Source: Lysobacterales bacterium (lineage in GTDB: Bacteria > Pseudomonadota > Gammaproteobacteria > Xanthomonadales > Rhodanobacteraceae). From it: a DNA stretch of 10,786 nt. The stretch lies in NCBI GenBank assembly GCA_013298265.1, contig JAAFHE010000064.1, forward strand, positions 1 through 10,786, written 5' to 3'. Below, in pieces: positions 1-9,391 of this stretch (within the stretch, counting starts at the first letter, position 1; every line of letters begins with the position of its first letter). Both the position numbers and the translations under genes were made by a program. The notes beneath the pieces are model-generated. The model saw only the letters and a program-made list of their open reading frames with translations. It searched no databases and was not told the DNA's origin.

Positions 1-288
1 ATCAATCTGGTCAAGAACGCGCACGAAGCCGGCAGCGCGGTCGACGATGTCGGCCTTCAGGTCAGCCAGCGGTCCGGCGAGACGCGCATCGAGGTCTACG
101 ACCGCGGTACCGGCATGAACGACGCAGTGCTCGCCAACGCGCTGCTGCCGTTCTACTCGACCAAGCGCTCGGGTTCGGGCCTGGGGCTGGCGCTCGCGCG
201 CGAGATCGCCGAAGCCCATGGCGGCCGCATCATCCTCGCCAATCGCGATGGCGGCGGCCTCTGTGTAACGCTCGTGCTGCCGCGCTGA
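1..288 (+). CDS. Sensor histidine kinase, C-terminal ATP-binding domain (5' partial)
   Basis: Reading frame 1 is open from the first base to TGA at 286-288 and gives 95 residues of a GHKL/HATPase_c domain. Visible boxes in order: N box INLVKNAHEA at residues 1-10, G1 box DRGTGM near 37-42, F box PFYSTK near 51-56, and G2 box GSGLGLALAREIAEAHGG just after. The protein ends in the usual VTLVLPR strand about 30 residues after G2. These boxes bind ATP for autophosphorylation of a His that lies upstream, outside the window, as do the sensor and dimerisation domains. The F/G2 wording (FYSTKRSGSGLGL) resembles NtrB/NtrY-type kinases, but the subfamily and cognate regulator cannot be read from this fragment. 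A 180-bp gap and a probable new promoter separate it from the Ser/Thr kinase downstream, so co-transcription is uncertain. The domain call is very secure. Confidence 0.95.
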   Translation: MNLVKNAHEAGSAVDDVGLQVSQRSGETRIEVYDRGTGMNDAVLANALLPFYSTKRSGSGLGLALAREIAEAHGGRIILANRDGGGLCVTLVLPR

Positions 289-434
289 CGGACGCCGCGC
301 TGCCAGCGCGCCATCCGGTGTTTCTGCCGATATCCGCAGTGGCCACCGTTCTGCGTTGAGGCAAGGCGGCCCTGGTCCGGTCGGGCTGCGAACGCATTGC
401 CCGCCGCGGGATCCGCATCGAACCCAGCGCCTAT

Positions 435-443
435 TGCTATGAT
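435..443 (+). promoter_or_regulatory. Probable extended -10 promoter of the Ser/Thr kinase gene
   Basis: TGC-TATGAT: an extended -10 TG followed by a hexamer matching TATAAT at 5 of 6 positions. No good -35 is seen 16-18 bp upstream, which extended -10 promoters tolerate. Transcription would start near 450, just ahead of the Shine-Dalgarno at 453-460. This agrees with the ATG at 469 being the true start. Inferred from sequence only. Confidence 0.5.
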
Positions 444-452
444 CCGGCCGAC

Positions 453-460
453 GGAGGAAG
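453..460 (+). promoter_or_regulatory. Ribosome binding site that fixes the kinase start
   Basis: GGAGGAAG, a near-perfect anti-16S match, ends 8 nt before the ATG at 469. Earlier in-frame starts (TTG 397, ATG 439) lack such a site, and ATG 439 lies inside the likely -10 element. Confidence 0.85.
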
Positions 461-468
461 CCGTTCGC

Positions 469-3496
<3,028 letters not shown>

Positions 3497-3510
<14 letters not shown>

Positions 3511-4393
3511 GGGAATCGTCGCCATGCTCGCGGCGCTGCTGGCAGCGTCGCCGGTCCTGTCCGACTACAAGGACAGCTACAGCCGTGGCCTCGAGGCCGC
3601 GAAGGACGGCGACTGGGCGGCGGTGCGCCAGCGCATGCAGGAGGCAATCGCGGACAACCCGACCGCGGCGCCGCGCGTGCGCCTGTATGGCCAGCGCTGG
3701 GAACCGTACGTGCCGCAGTTCTACCTGGGTCTGGCCGCGTACAAGCAGGGCGACTGCGCCACCGCGCTGGCGCAGTGGCGTTCGTCGGCCAACGGTAGCG
3801 TCATCTCGGGCGTACCCAATCTCAAGGCCGAGCAGGATCGCGGTGCAGCCGCCTGCGATACGCGTGTGGCGCAGCAGCCGATACCCGAACCACCCAAGAC
3901 CGATCCCCGCGCGGGCACGGGCACGGGCACGGGCACGACGGCGCCGGCTACGCCCGACGGCGGCCGCGAACCGCCCAAGCCGCCGCCGCCGAAAATCGAG
4001 CCGCCCAGGACCGAACCGCCAAAAACCGAACCGCCGAAGGCCGAACCGCCGAAGGCCGAACCGCCGAAGGCGCCGCCAAAGCCGGCGGAAACCCCGCTTG
4101 CGCAACGCGTGCCGGCGGCGTTGCTTGAGGCGTTCCGCAACTATCTGGGCGGTCGCTACGCCGAGGTCGCGCGTATCAATCCGGATTCCTTTTCCGATGC
4201 GCGATCCCGCGCCCAGGCTTACCTGATCCGCGCGGCCGCGCGCCAGATCCAGGCCGAGATCGACAATTCCGCCGCCGGCCTCGATGCGGCGCGTGCCGAC
4301 ATCCGCGCGGTACGGGCCGCCAATCCCAGCCTCGTACCGGATCCGGCGCTGTTCTCGCCGCGGTTCCGCAGTCTCTACAGCACGACGCGCTGA
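3497..4393 (+). CDS. Exported TPR-like protein with Pro-rich linker, coupled to the kinase
   Basis: The 298-residue product begins at GTG 3497, 14 bp inside the kinase gene, with AGAGGA at 3480-3485 as its binding site. This start gives a basic n-region (RAGKG) and hydrophobic core typical of a Sec signal peptide, with likely cleavage after about residue 22. ATG 3524 is possible but loses the basic residues. Residues 24-120 look like TPR helices (SYSRGLEAAKDGDWAAVRQR, then FYLGLAAYKQGDCATALAQW). Residues 126-200 are a low-complexity Pro/Lys/Glu linker including a TG run and five E-P-P-K-type repeats. Residues 203-298 form a second helical domain ending in FSPRFRSLY, a tail I recall from other bacterial TPR proteins. 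The overlap suggests translational coupling with the kinase and a shared envelope role, perhaps as partner of its sensor. That is inference, and the molecular function is unknown. Confidence 0.8.
3913..3936 (+). repeat. 6-bp tandem repeat (4 x GGGCAC) inside the TPR gene
   Basis: Four perfect GGGCAC units encode the Gly-Thr run near residues 140-147 of the exported TPR-like protein. It is in frame, so gain or loss of a unit would change only linker length. Confidence 0.85.
3998..4072 (+). repeat. 15-bp tandem repeat (5 units) encoding the E-P-P-K-A/T linker
   Basis: Five head-to-tail 15-bp units encode E-P-P-[KR]-[AT]. The units at 4028-4042 and 4043-4057 are identical and the fifth differs from them at its last base, while the two outer left units have diverged. 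The pattern fits recent in-frame duplication at the right end of the array. Confidence 0.9.
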
Positions 4394-4506
4394 TCCCTGT
4401 CGTCTTTGCGACGCGTAGTACGTATTGGTATGTGTTCGCTCGCGGCGCGACTTCGCGTTGCGTTGCGGTACATCGTGGTCTGCGCTAGCGTGATGCCAGC
4501 GCAGGA

Positions 4507-4520
4507 GACTGCGAGCAGTC
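4507..4520. repeat. Small perfect dyad just upstream of the propeller gene
   Basis: GACTGC-GA-GCAGTC is a perfect 6-bp inverted repeat with a 2-bp centre, lying directly before the ribosome binding site (4525-4531). A second 6-bp inverted repeat, TGCGCT (4481-4486) and AGCGCA (4498-4503), lies just upstream. Either could be an operator or leader hairpin, or chance in GC-rich DNA. No convincing promoter was found in 4394-4535. Confidence 0.35.
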
Positions 4521-4535
4521 GGGCAGGGGGACACT

Positions 4536-7382
4536 ATGCGTGCATTGATTCTTTTGGTCTGGGCGGTCGCCGGCGGCCTGTTGTGCGGCACGGCCACCGC
4601 AGGCAATCCGCCCGCTTCGTTCATCGACCGGCTCGAAGGCGATGCGGCGGGCACGGTAGTGGTCGGTTCCCGCGCAAATCTTAGCTGGGCGGCTACGGCC
4701 CAGGTCTGCACCTATGCAGGCAGCACGTTTCCGCCCGGAGTCCGTTTCGACGACTGGCCGACTGATCCCTCCGGCGGCACGACAGCGCCGGCCTGCAGCG
4801 GTTTTGCGAGCTGCGCTTCGCCGCGTTCGTATACTTTTTTCCTCGGCACCCCGGGCGCCTACCACTTTCAGGTGAATTGCCTGACCAGCGGCGGGCCGGC
4901 GGTGACTTCCAGCGTCGACGTGCTCGTGGTCGAAGCGCCGAGCGCCGCGCGCGTCGCGCTCAGCCTGTCGGCGAGCACGTCCGGGCCGGTGCGGCCTGGC
5001 ATACCGTTCAACTACACCGCCGTGCTCAACAACAACGGTGGTTTCCGCCTGACTGCCCCGACCACCACGCTGACGTTGCCGGCAGAACTGTCCTTCGTCA
5101 GCAGCAGCTGCGCCACTGCCAGCGGCAGTGCGGTGACGTGGGCTTTGCCCAACGGATTGGGCGGCGGCGAGAGCGCCGCGTGCCAGATCGTGGTGAGACT
5201 TGGCGCGATTCCGTCCGGCGAATCGGTGCTCACGACGGCGCGCACGACGTTCTCGATCTTGTCGTCGAGTTTCGTGCTGAGTACGAGCGAGCTGATTGGT
5301 ACCGCGCGGCGCTCGCGCCCGCTCAGCGTGACCCGCAGCGGCGCGCCGACGACGCTGGATTCGGTCACGCCGGTGATCAGCGGCGACGGTTCGCTCGTGC
5401 TGTTTTCCACACGTCAGCGCGGCCTGACCACCAACGACGGCAATACGGCCGGTAACGACATCGTGCTCAAGGACCGCCGCGACGGTTCCGCCCGCCTCGT
5501 CAGCGTTGGTGGCATCACTGGCGGTACTGTGCTGCGCGGCAACAGTTCCTCGCCGGCGATATCCGCGAACGGCCGCGCCATCGCCTTCATCTACGAACCG
5601 GCGGCCGGCCGCGACGGCGAATTGCCGAAGGCCGGAGAAACCGGCCAACTCTGCAGCGCGCCGCCGAACGGCTTGTTCCGTCCGATCTGCACCACCACGG
5701 CGCCAAACGGACAGGCTCTGTCAGGTCCGGCCGAAGGGCCGACCATGTCGGCGGACGGCACGCTCATGGCCTTCTGTTCCTCGGCCGAAAACTGGGTCGT
5801 CGGCGACAGCAATGGCGCCAAGGACGTCTTCATCATGAACCTGAGCACGCGTATCGTGTCGCTGGTGTCGACCAGTTCGGCCGGGGTGCAAGGCAACGGC
5901 GCCAGTTGCGACGCGGCGATCTCGGGCAACGGCAAGTTCGTCGTATTCCGCACGCGAGCGCCCAATCTCGGCGGCACCGCGAACTGGCAGCTCGTGCGCA
6001 AGAATCTCTCGACCGGCCAGCTCGAACGGCTGAGCCAGGGCAGCGACGGCGGCGCGTCCAACGCCGACGCAGGCCGGCCATCGGTCTCGTTCAACGGACA
6101 GCGTGTCACCTTCTCCTCACGAGCGAGCAATCTCGTTGCCGGACTGACGAGTGGCGCGAGCAATGTATACATCTATTACGCGCCGGGCGGTGCGGCGATA
6201 GGCCTGGATGCGGCAGTGCCCAAGGACATCGGCAACGGGCTGTTCGGCGTGCGCAACCGCAGCGGCGGCCAGCCCAACGGCGACGCGGACGATCCGGCCA
6301 TTTCCTGCAACGGCAGCGTGGTCGCGTTCGGCTCCACCGCGAGCGACCTGATGTCTGGCGACATCGGCGGTACCAAGGACGTCTTTCTCGTCGACGCGCA
6401 GAGCGGCGAGACGCGGCGCGCGCTGGCCACCAGCGGCGGTAGCGACGCGAACGGCCCGTCGACGAGTCCGGCGATGAATTGCGAGGGCACGTCGCTGGTG
6501 TTCCAGTCAAGCGCGAACAACATCGATCCGAATGATCCGAACGCCAACAGCGATATCTACGTGCAGGACGATCCGCGCAACGTCGCCGGCGGTACTCCGA
6601 CGTCGCTCGACGCGTCGTTCAGCGGCAACTGGTTCAATCCGGGGCAGAGCGGCCATGGCTTCCTGGTCGAGGCGCTGCCTGACGGCCGCTACTACCTGAC
6701 CTGGTATCTGTACGTTAGCGGCCAGCCGCTGTTCTTGCAGGGCGTCGGCGGGGCCAGCGGCAACGTGCTCGACATCCCGGTGTACAGCACGCGCTCGACC
6801 GCGTTCCCGGTCGGTCTAGGTGGCGGCACCAACAGCAATTGGGGTCGGCTGCGCATGACATTCACGGGCAGTGACACCGCGTCCGTGCAGTGGATACCGA
6901 CGGCGTTCGGCTTCTCCCCCGGCAGCATGACGCTGCGCCGTCTGACCGCACCCGCGCTGGTGCAGTCAGACGTGCCGCTGCAGACCATCAAGGCCTGCTA
7001 CAGCGGCGTCTGGTTCGAACCGGCACGTTCGGGCTACGGCTTCAATCTTGAGGTCATCGAGCAGGGCAACAGTCGCAGCCTCGTGACGTACTGGTATACC
7101 TATCGTCCCGACGGCAGTCCGCTGTGGCTCAGCGGCGTTGGCAGCGCCACCAACGGGGTCGTGCGCGTGGACCTGTACGAAGGCAGTGGCAGCGGCGCGC
7201 AGTTCCCGTTCAACTTTGTCGCCGATGCGGTCACGCAGACGCGCTGGGGCAGCGCAACGCTGCAATTCACCTCGGACAACACGCTCGATGTCAGGTATGA
7301 GCCGGCCGTCAGCGGCTATGCCGCCGGCAGTGCATCGCTCGTGCGCCTGACCGAGCTCGCCGGGCGTGCCTGCGTGAACTGA
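4536..7382 (+). CDS. Secreted seven-bladed PD40-type beta-propeller protein with two C-terminal beta modules
   Basis: The ATG follows AGGGGGA (4525-4531). The 948-residue product begins with a Sec signal peptide, probably cut after TATA at residue 22. Residues 133-255 resemble a DUF11/Ig-like region. Residues 276-682 hold seven copies of the PD40 (WD40-like, TolB-type) signature [SD]-P-x-[IM]-S-x-[ND]-G-x-x-x-x-F, at about 278, 339, 401, 459, 514, 586 and 644. The spacing of 55-72 residues fits one complete seven-bladed propeller. Residues 696-804 and 823-939 are two copies of a beta-rich module: S-G-x-W-F-x-P-x-x-S-G-x-G-F, then W-Y-x-Y, then G-V-G, F-P, and a G-S-x-x-L-x-R-L-T end. There is no membrane anchor or enzyme motif, so an extracellular or cell-surface binding role is likely; the ligand is unknown. 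It is separated by 142 bp from the TPR gene and by a terminator from the convergent FadL-like gene. Confidence 0.85.
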   Translation: MRALILLVWAVAGGLLCGTATAGNPPASFIDRLEGDAAGTVVVGSRANLSWAATAQVCTYAGSTFPPGVRFDDWPTDPSGGTTAPACSGFASCASPRSYTFFLGTPGAYHFQVNCLTSGGPAVTSSVDVLVVEAPSAARVALSLSASTSGPVRPGIPFNYTAVLNNNGGFRLTAPTTTLTLPAELSFVSSSCATASGSAVTWALPNGLGGGESAACQIVVRLGAIPSGESVLTTARTTFSILSSSFVLSTSELIGTARRSRPLSVTRSGAPTTLDSVTPVISGDGSLVLFSTRQRGLTTNDGNTAGNDIVLKDRRDGSARLVSVGGITGGTVLRGNSSSPAISANGRAIAFIYEPAAGRDGELPKAGETGQLCSAPPNGLFRPICTTTAPNGQALSGPAEGPTMSADGTLMAFCSSAENWVVGDSNGAKDVFIMNLSTRIVSLVSTSSAGVQGNGASCDAAISGNGKFVVFRTRAPNLGGTANWQLVRKNLSTGQLERLSQGSDGGASNADAGRPSVSFNGQRVTFSSRASNLVAGLTSGASNVYIYYAPGGAAIGLDAAVPKDIGNGLFGVRNRSGGQPNGDADDPAISCNGSVVAFGSTASDLMSGDIGGTKDVFLVDAQSGETRRALATSGGSDANGPSTSPAMNCEGTSLVFQSSANNIDPNDPNANSDIYVQDDPRNVAGGTPTSLDASFSGNWFNPGQSGHGFLVEALPDGRYYLTWYLYVSGQPLFLQGVGGASGNVLDIPVYSTRSTAFPVGLGGGTNSNWGRLRMTFTGSDTASVQWIPTAFGFSPGSMTLRRLTAPALVQSDVPLQTIKACYSGVWFEPARSGYGFNLEVIEQGNSRSLVTYWYTYRPDGSPLWLSGVGSATNGVVRVDLYEGSGSGAQFPFNFVADAVTQTRWGSATLQFTSDNTLDVRYEPAVSGYAAGSASLVRLTELAGRACVN

Positions 7383-7494
7383 CGCGTGTCGGCGGAGGAG
7401 AGACTGTGTGCCTCTTCTCCGTGGTTCTCAGGCGCAGCGTCGGTAGCCGCAACAGAAAAGGTGGAAGTCGGCGACGGCGCGCGAGGTCGAAAAC

Positions 7495-7522
7495 GAAAAC
7501 GGCGCCCGAGGGCGCCGTTTTC
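7495..7522. terminator. Bidirectional intrinsic terminator between convergent genes
   Basis: A perfect 12-bp stem (GAAAACGGCGCC, 7495-7506, with its complement at 7511-7522) closes a CGAG loop. On the minus strand it lies 22 bp past the FadL-like stop and is followed by a TTTTCGTTTT tract. On the plus strand the T run is the TTTT at the stem base. It probably ends transcription from both sides and works best for the minus-strand gene. Confidence 0.88.
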
Positions 7523-7544
7523 GCTGTTGCCCATACCGATCGGA

Positions 7545-8840
7545 TCAGAAGCGGTACACGCCCGACATCGAGTAGGTGTCCAGGCCGTCCGACATGTCTG
7601 CGCCGAAGTCGAGCTGGAAGCTCTTGAACGCCCAGCCGGCGCCGACGGTGAAGTGATTTTCCGAACCGCGGCCGCCGGCGAACAGCGTCGCGAGCACGGC
7701 GTCCGGGGCGTCGGATACCGGGCCGCTGAAGCCTACCGAATGACGCGGGTCGTGCCACATGCCGGCACGCAGGCTGAACGGGGCCGACATGTTGGCAAAG
7801 GTGTACTCTGCGCCAAGGTGAACTTCGGTGCCGTCCTCCAGCGTCAGCTGGTTGGCAGCGTCCTGGATGTCGAACAGGGTGTTGACGTTATCGGTCAGCT
7901 GCGAATACAGCACGCGATCCACATCGAAGTTGACGACCAGTGCATCGGTCGGGCGCCATGAAAGGCCGACGCCGAAGATGTCCGGAATATCGAAGCGGAC
8001 TTTGTCGAACGAAGCGATCACCTGCGGCGAGGGCAGCGGATTGCCGTCGACGTCGCTGTACAGCACGTTGACCGCGCGGTAGTCGAAGCGCGGTGCCTTG
8101 CGATAGGTCGCGCCGAGGCTCAGCGAGTCGCTGAGCTTGAAGCGTGCGCCGAGATTGAAGCCGTACGCGTTGTCGTCGCCATTCTGGAACTGGCGCGATG
8201 CGATGCTGAGGTCGCCCTGATCCACGTCGTCGATGCGCACGGTTGCGGTGTCGAAACGGAAGTCGTAGCGCGACAGGCCGAAGCCCAGCGACACGCGATC
8301 ACTGGCCTTGAAAGCCGCAGCCGCGCCGAAGCTGACGATCTTCAGGTCAGCGATCGAGCGGAACGGGAACAGGCGGAATTCGTCGACAGTCGCTCCATTG
8401 AGCGAGCTGAAGTCGGTCTCGAAGCGAGCCAGCTCGTGGCGGTAGAACGCGAACGCCCAGCGGTCATGCGGAATGACGACAGAAAGGTAGGACAGATTGG
8501 TGTTGGAGCTGTCGGCCTCGTTGATGTTCAGGCCGTTTGCGTTGAACCCGCTGATCGGAGCTTCGCCGCCGTCGATGAACGGCGTGCTGTACGAGGTGTG
8601 CCGCGCTTCCAGCGAGATCTCGGTCTGCACCAGCTGGGTCAGGCCGGCGGGGTTCGTATAGGCGGCGGTCGCGTCATCGGCGAGGCCGAGGAAGGCGCCG
8701 GCCATGCCGAGGCTGCGGGCGCCGGGGCTGGAAAAGCTGAACGGAATGCTGGCGTTCGTCTCCGAATCGGTGATCGCGAACACGCTGCCCGAGCAGCCCA
8801 GCAGGGCGGCACTCACGGCCATGCAAAGAACACGCTTCAT
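7545..8840 (-). CDS. FadL/OmpP1/TodX-family outer-membrane protein
   Basis: The 431-residue product starts with a signal peptide (MKRVLCMAVSAALLG...SVFA, cut after about residue 22). The FadL family's N-terminal hatch signature follows: GARSLGMAGAFLGLADDATAAY and then NPAGL at 63-67. The rest is alternating amphipathic beta strands ending in VYRF, and the C-terminal Phe is the usual signal for the BAM machinery. E. coli FadL is 446 residues, so the length fits a complete 14-stranded barrel. FadL-family proteins take up long-chain fatty acids or other hydrophobic compounds across the outer membrane; the substrate here is not readable. ATG 8840 is preferred over ATG 8849 because GGGGAG (8850-8855) has 8-9 nt spacing to the former and none to the latter. 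It is monocistronic, with a terminator directly downstream. LLGC in the signal peptide resembles a lipobox, but a barrel and a good AxA-type site follow, so it is not called a lipoprotein. Confidence 0.92.
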   Translation of the reverse strand: MKRVLCMAVSAALLGCSGSVFAITDSETNASIPFSFSSPGARSLGMAGAFLGLADDATAAYTNPAGLTQLVQTEISLEARHTSYSTPFIDGGEAPISGFNANGLNINEADSSNTNLSYLSVVIPHDRWAFAFYRHELARFETDFSSLNGATVDEFRLFPFRSIADLKIVSFGAAAAFKASDRVSLGFGLSRYDFRFDTATVRIDDVDQGDLSIASRQFQNGDDNAYGFNLGARFKLSDSLSLGATYRKAPRFDYRAVNVLYSDVDGNPLPSPQVIASFDKVRFDIPDIFGVGLSWRPTDALVVNFDVDRVLYSQLTDNVNTLFDIQDAANQLTLEDGTEVHLGAEYTFANMSAPFSLRAGMWHDPRHSVGFSGPVSDAPDAVLATLFAGGRGSENHFTVGAGWAFKSFQLDFGADMSDGLDTYSMSGVYRF

Positions 8841-8849
8841 GGTTGTCAT

Positions 8850-8855
8850 CTCCCC
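8850..8855 (-). promoter_or_regulatory. Ribosome binding site deciding the FadL-like start
   Basis: The minus strand reads GGGGAG here, 9 nt before the ATG at 8840. It abuts the alternative ATG at 8849 with no spacer, which argues against that start. Confidence 0.7.
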
Positions 8856-8966
8856 ATAAGGAATAGAGCGCAGCGATCGCCCCCGGCGACGGCGTACGCG
8901 GCGGATGTTAACACCGAGTTATGTCCACTGTGCGCCAGCGGACGCGGTGTCCTGACCCTTGGAAGT

Positions 8967-8978
8967 TCTGAACAAGTC
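8967..8978. repeat. Left arm of 12-bp inverted repeat flanking the array
   Basis: TCTGAACAAGTC is the exact reverse complement of GACTTGTTCAGA at 9330-9341. It lies about 127 bp upstream of the FadL-like start. Confidence 0.75.
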
Positions 8979-9019
8979 TTAGCACTACCGCTCTTGTACT
9001 CAGCACCAGATCTCCACAA

Positions 9020-9054
9020 CCCCGTTGGTGCCTGCTTTGCAGGCGTTGGCGTCC
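9020..9054. repeat. Possible diverged fifth unit ahead of the array
   Basis: Text resembling the unit start (CCCCGTTGGTGCCTG against GGCCCGTTGGGCGTTC) abuts unit 1. It contains a perfect hairpin, GCCTGC-TTT-GCAGGC at 9030-9044. It may be a decayed or truncated unit, or an unrelated hairpin. Confidence 0.45.
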
Positions 9055-9288
9055 GGCCCGTTGGGCGTTCGGAGCGATCAGAACCTGCGGTTCTAAGCGA
9101 TCACTCCTCACCCGGCCCGTTGGGCGTTCGGAGCGATCAGAACCTGCGGTTCTAAGCGATCACTCCTCACCCGGCCCGTTGGGCGTTCAGGGCGATGAGA
9201 ACCTGCGGTTCTAGCCATCGTCCTTCACCCGGCCCGTTGGGCGTTCAGGGCGATGAGAACCTGCGGTTCTAGCCATCGCCCTTCACCC
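9055..9288. repeat. Array of four direct 58-59 bp palindromic units
   Basis: Units are 9055-9113, 9114-9172, 9173-9230 and 9231-9288. Units 1 and 2 are identical; units 3 and 4 differ at one base. All share GGCCCGTTGGGCGTTC, which can form GCCC-GTT-GGGC, and the core AGAACC-TGC-GGTTCT (9080-9094, 9139-9153, 9198-9212, 9256-9270). The core is extended by a 9-bp outer stem: GGAGCGATC with GATCACTCC in units 1-2 (one mismatch), and AGGGCGATG with CATCG[CT]CCT in units 3-4. A one-sided bulge (AAGC or AGC) separates inner and outer stems. Several outer-stem pairs change on both sides between sub-types, so the fold appears maintained. It is REP-like in character, but I do not recognise the family, and no transposase is nearby. 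Confidence 0.93.
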
Positions 9289-9305
9289 CCCTTGACTCAA
9301 GAGGG
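9288..9305. repeat. Dyad at the end of the array
   Basis: CCC-CTTGA-C-TCAAG-A-GGG is a near-perfect inverted repeat immediately after unit 4. The loop is too short for a good RNA hairpin, so a protein-binding site or chance is likelier than a terminator. Confidence 0.4.
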
Positions 9306-9327
9306 CTCCAGAATCAAAAGCGGGATA

Positions 9328-9354
9328 TCGACTTGTTCAGAGGTTTCCTATACT
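9328..9354 (+). promoter_or_regulatory. Probable promoter of the qmcA-nfeD operon
   Basis: TATACT at 9349-9354 matches the sigma-70 -10 at 5 of 6 positions. TCGACT at 9328-9333 is a weak -35 with a short 15-bp spacer. The start would fall near 9361, giving a leader of about 31 nt. The right arm of the 12-bp inverted repeat overlaps this element. Confidence 0.45.
9330..9341. repeat. Right arm of 12-bp inverted repeat flanking the array
   Basis: GACTTGTTCAGA is the exact reverse complement of the sequence at 8967-8978. It overlaps the -35/spacer of the probable qmcA promoter. Confidence 0.75.
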
Positions 9355-9391
9355 TCCCCAGCCATAACGCAGAAACCGGGGAAAAGACGTC

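Larger units (their letters stand above)
8856..9391. other. Divergent intergenic region containing a palindrome array
   Basis: This stretch without genes lies between the starts of the FadL-like gene (minus) and qmcA (plus). It holds a 12-bp inverted repeat pair, a diverged hairpin unit, four tandem hairpin units, a small dyad and the probable qmcA promoter, each listed separately. Positions 8856-8966 hold nothing I can name; no convincing minus-strand promoter for the FadL-like gene was found there. Confidence 0.8.

Noticed and set aside
297..309. GCGCTG-C-CAGCGC palindrome after the histidine kinase as a terminator
   Set aside because: The one-base centre cannot form a loop without losing pairs, and no T tract follows.
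397..468. Longer kinase start at TTG 397 or ATG 439
   Set aside because: There is no ribosome binding site for either, and an extended -10 element covers 435-443, while ATG 469 has GGAGGAAG at 8 nt.
4463..4491. TTGCGG/TAGCGT as a promoter for the propeller gene
   Set aside because: The spacing is 17 bp, but the -10 matches only 3 of 6 positions, too weak to call in this sequence.
7386..7961. Plus-strand open frame of 191 aa
   Set aside because: It runs through the terminator and antisense to the FadL-like gene; no domain is visible.
8436..9155. Plus-strand open frame of 239 aa
   Set aside because: It is antisense to the FadL-like signal peptide region and then reads through two palindromic units.
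9055..9288. The array as integron attC sites, because GTTGGGC fits the R' core GTTRRRY
   Set aside because: No matching RYYYAAC R'' lies at the other end of the unit, no cassettes lie between units, and no integrase is present.
9055..9288. The array as a CRISPR
   Set aside because: Units abut with no unique spacers, are too long for CRISPR repeats, and no cas gene is present.
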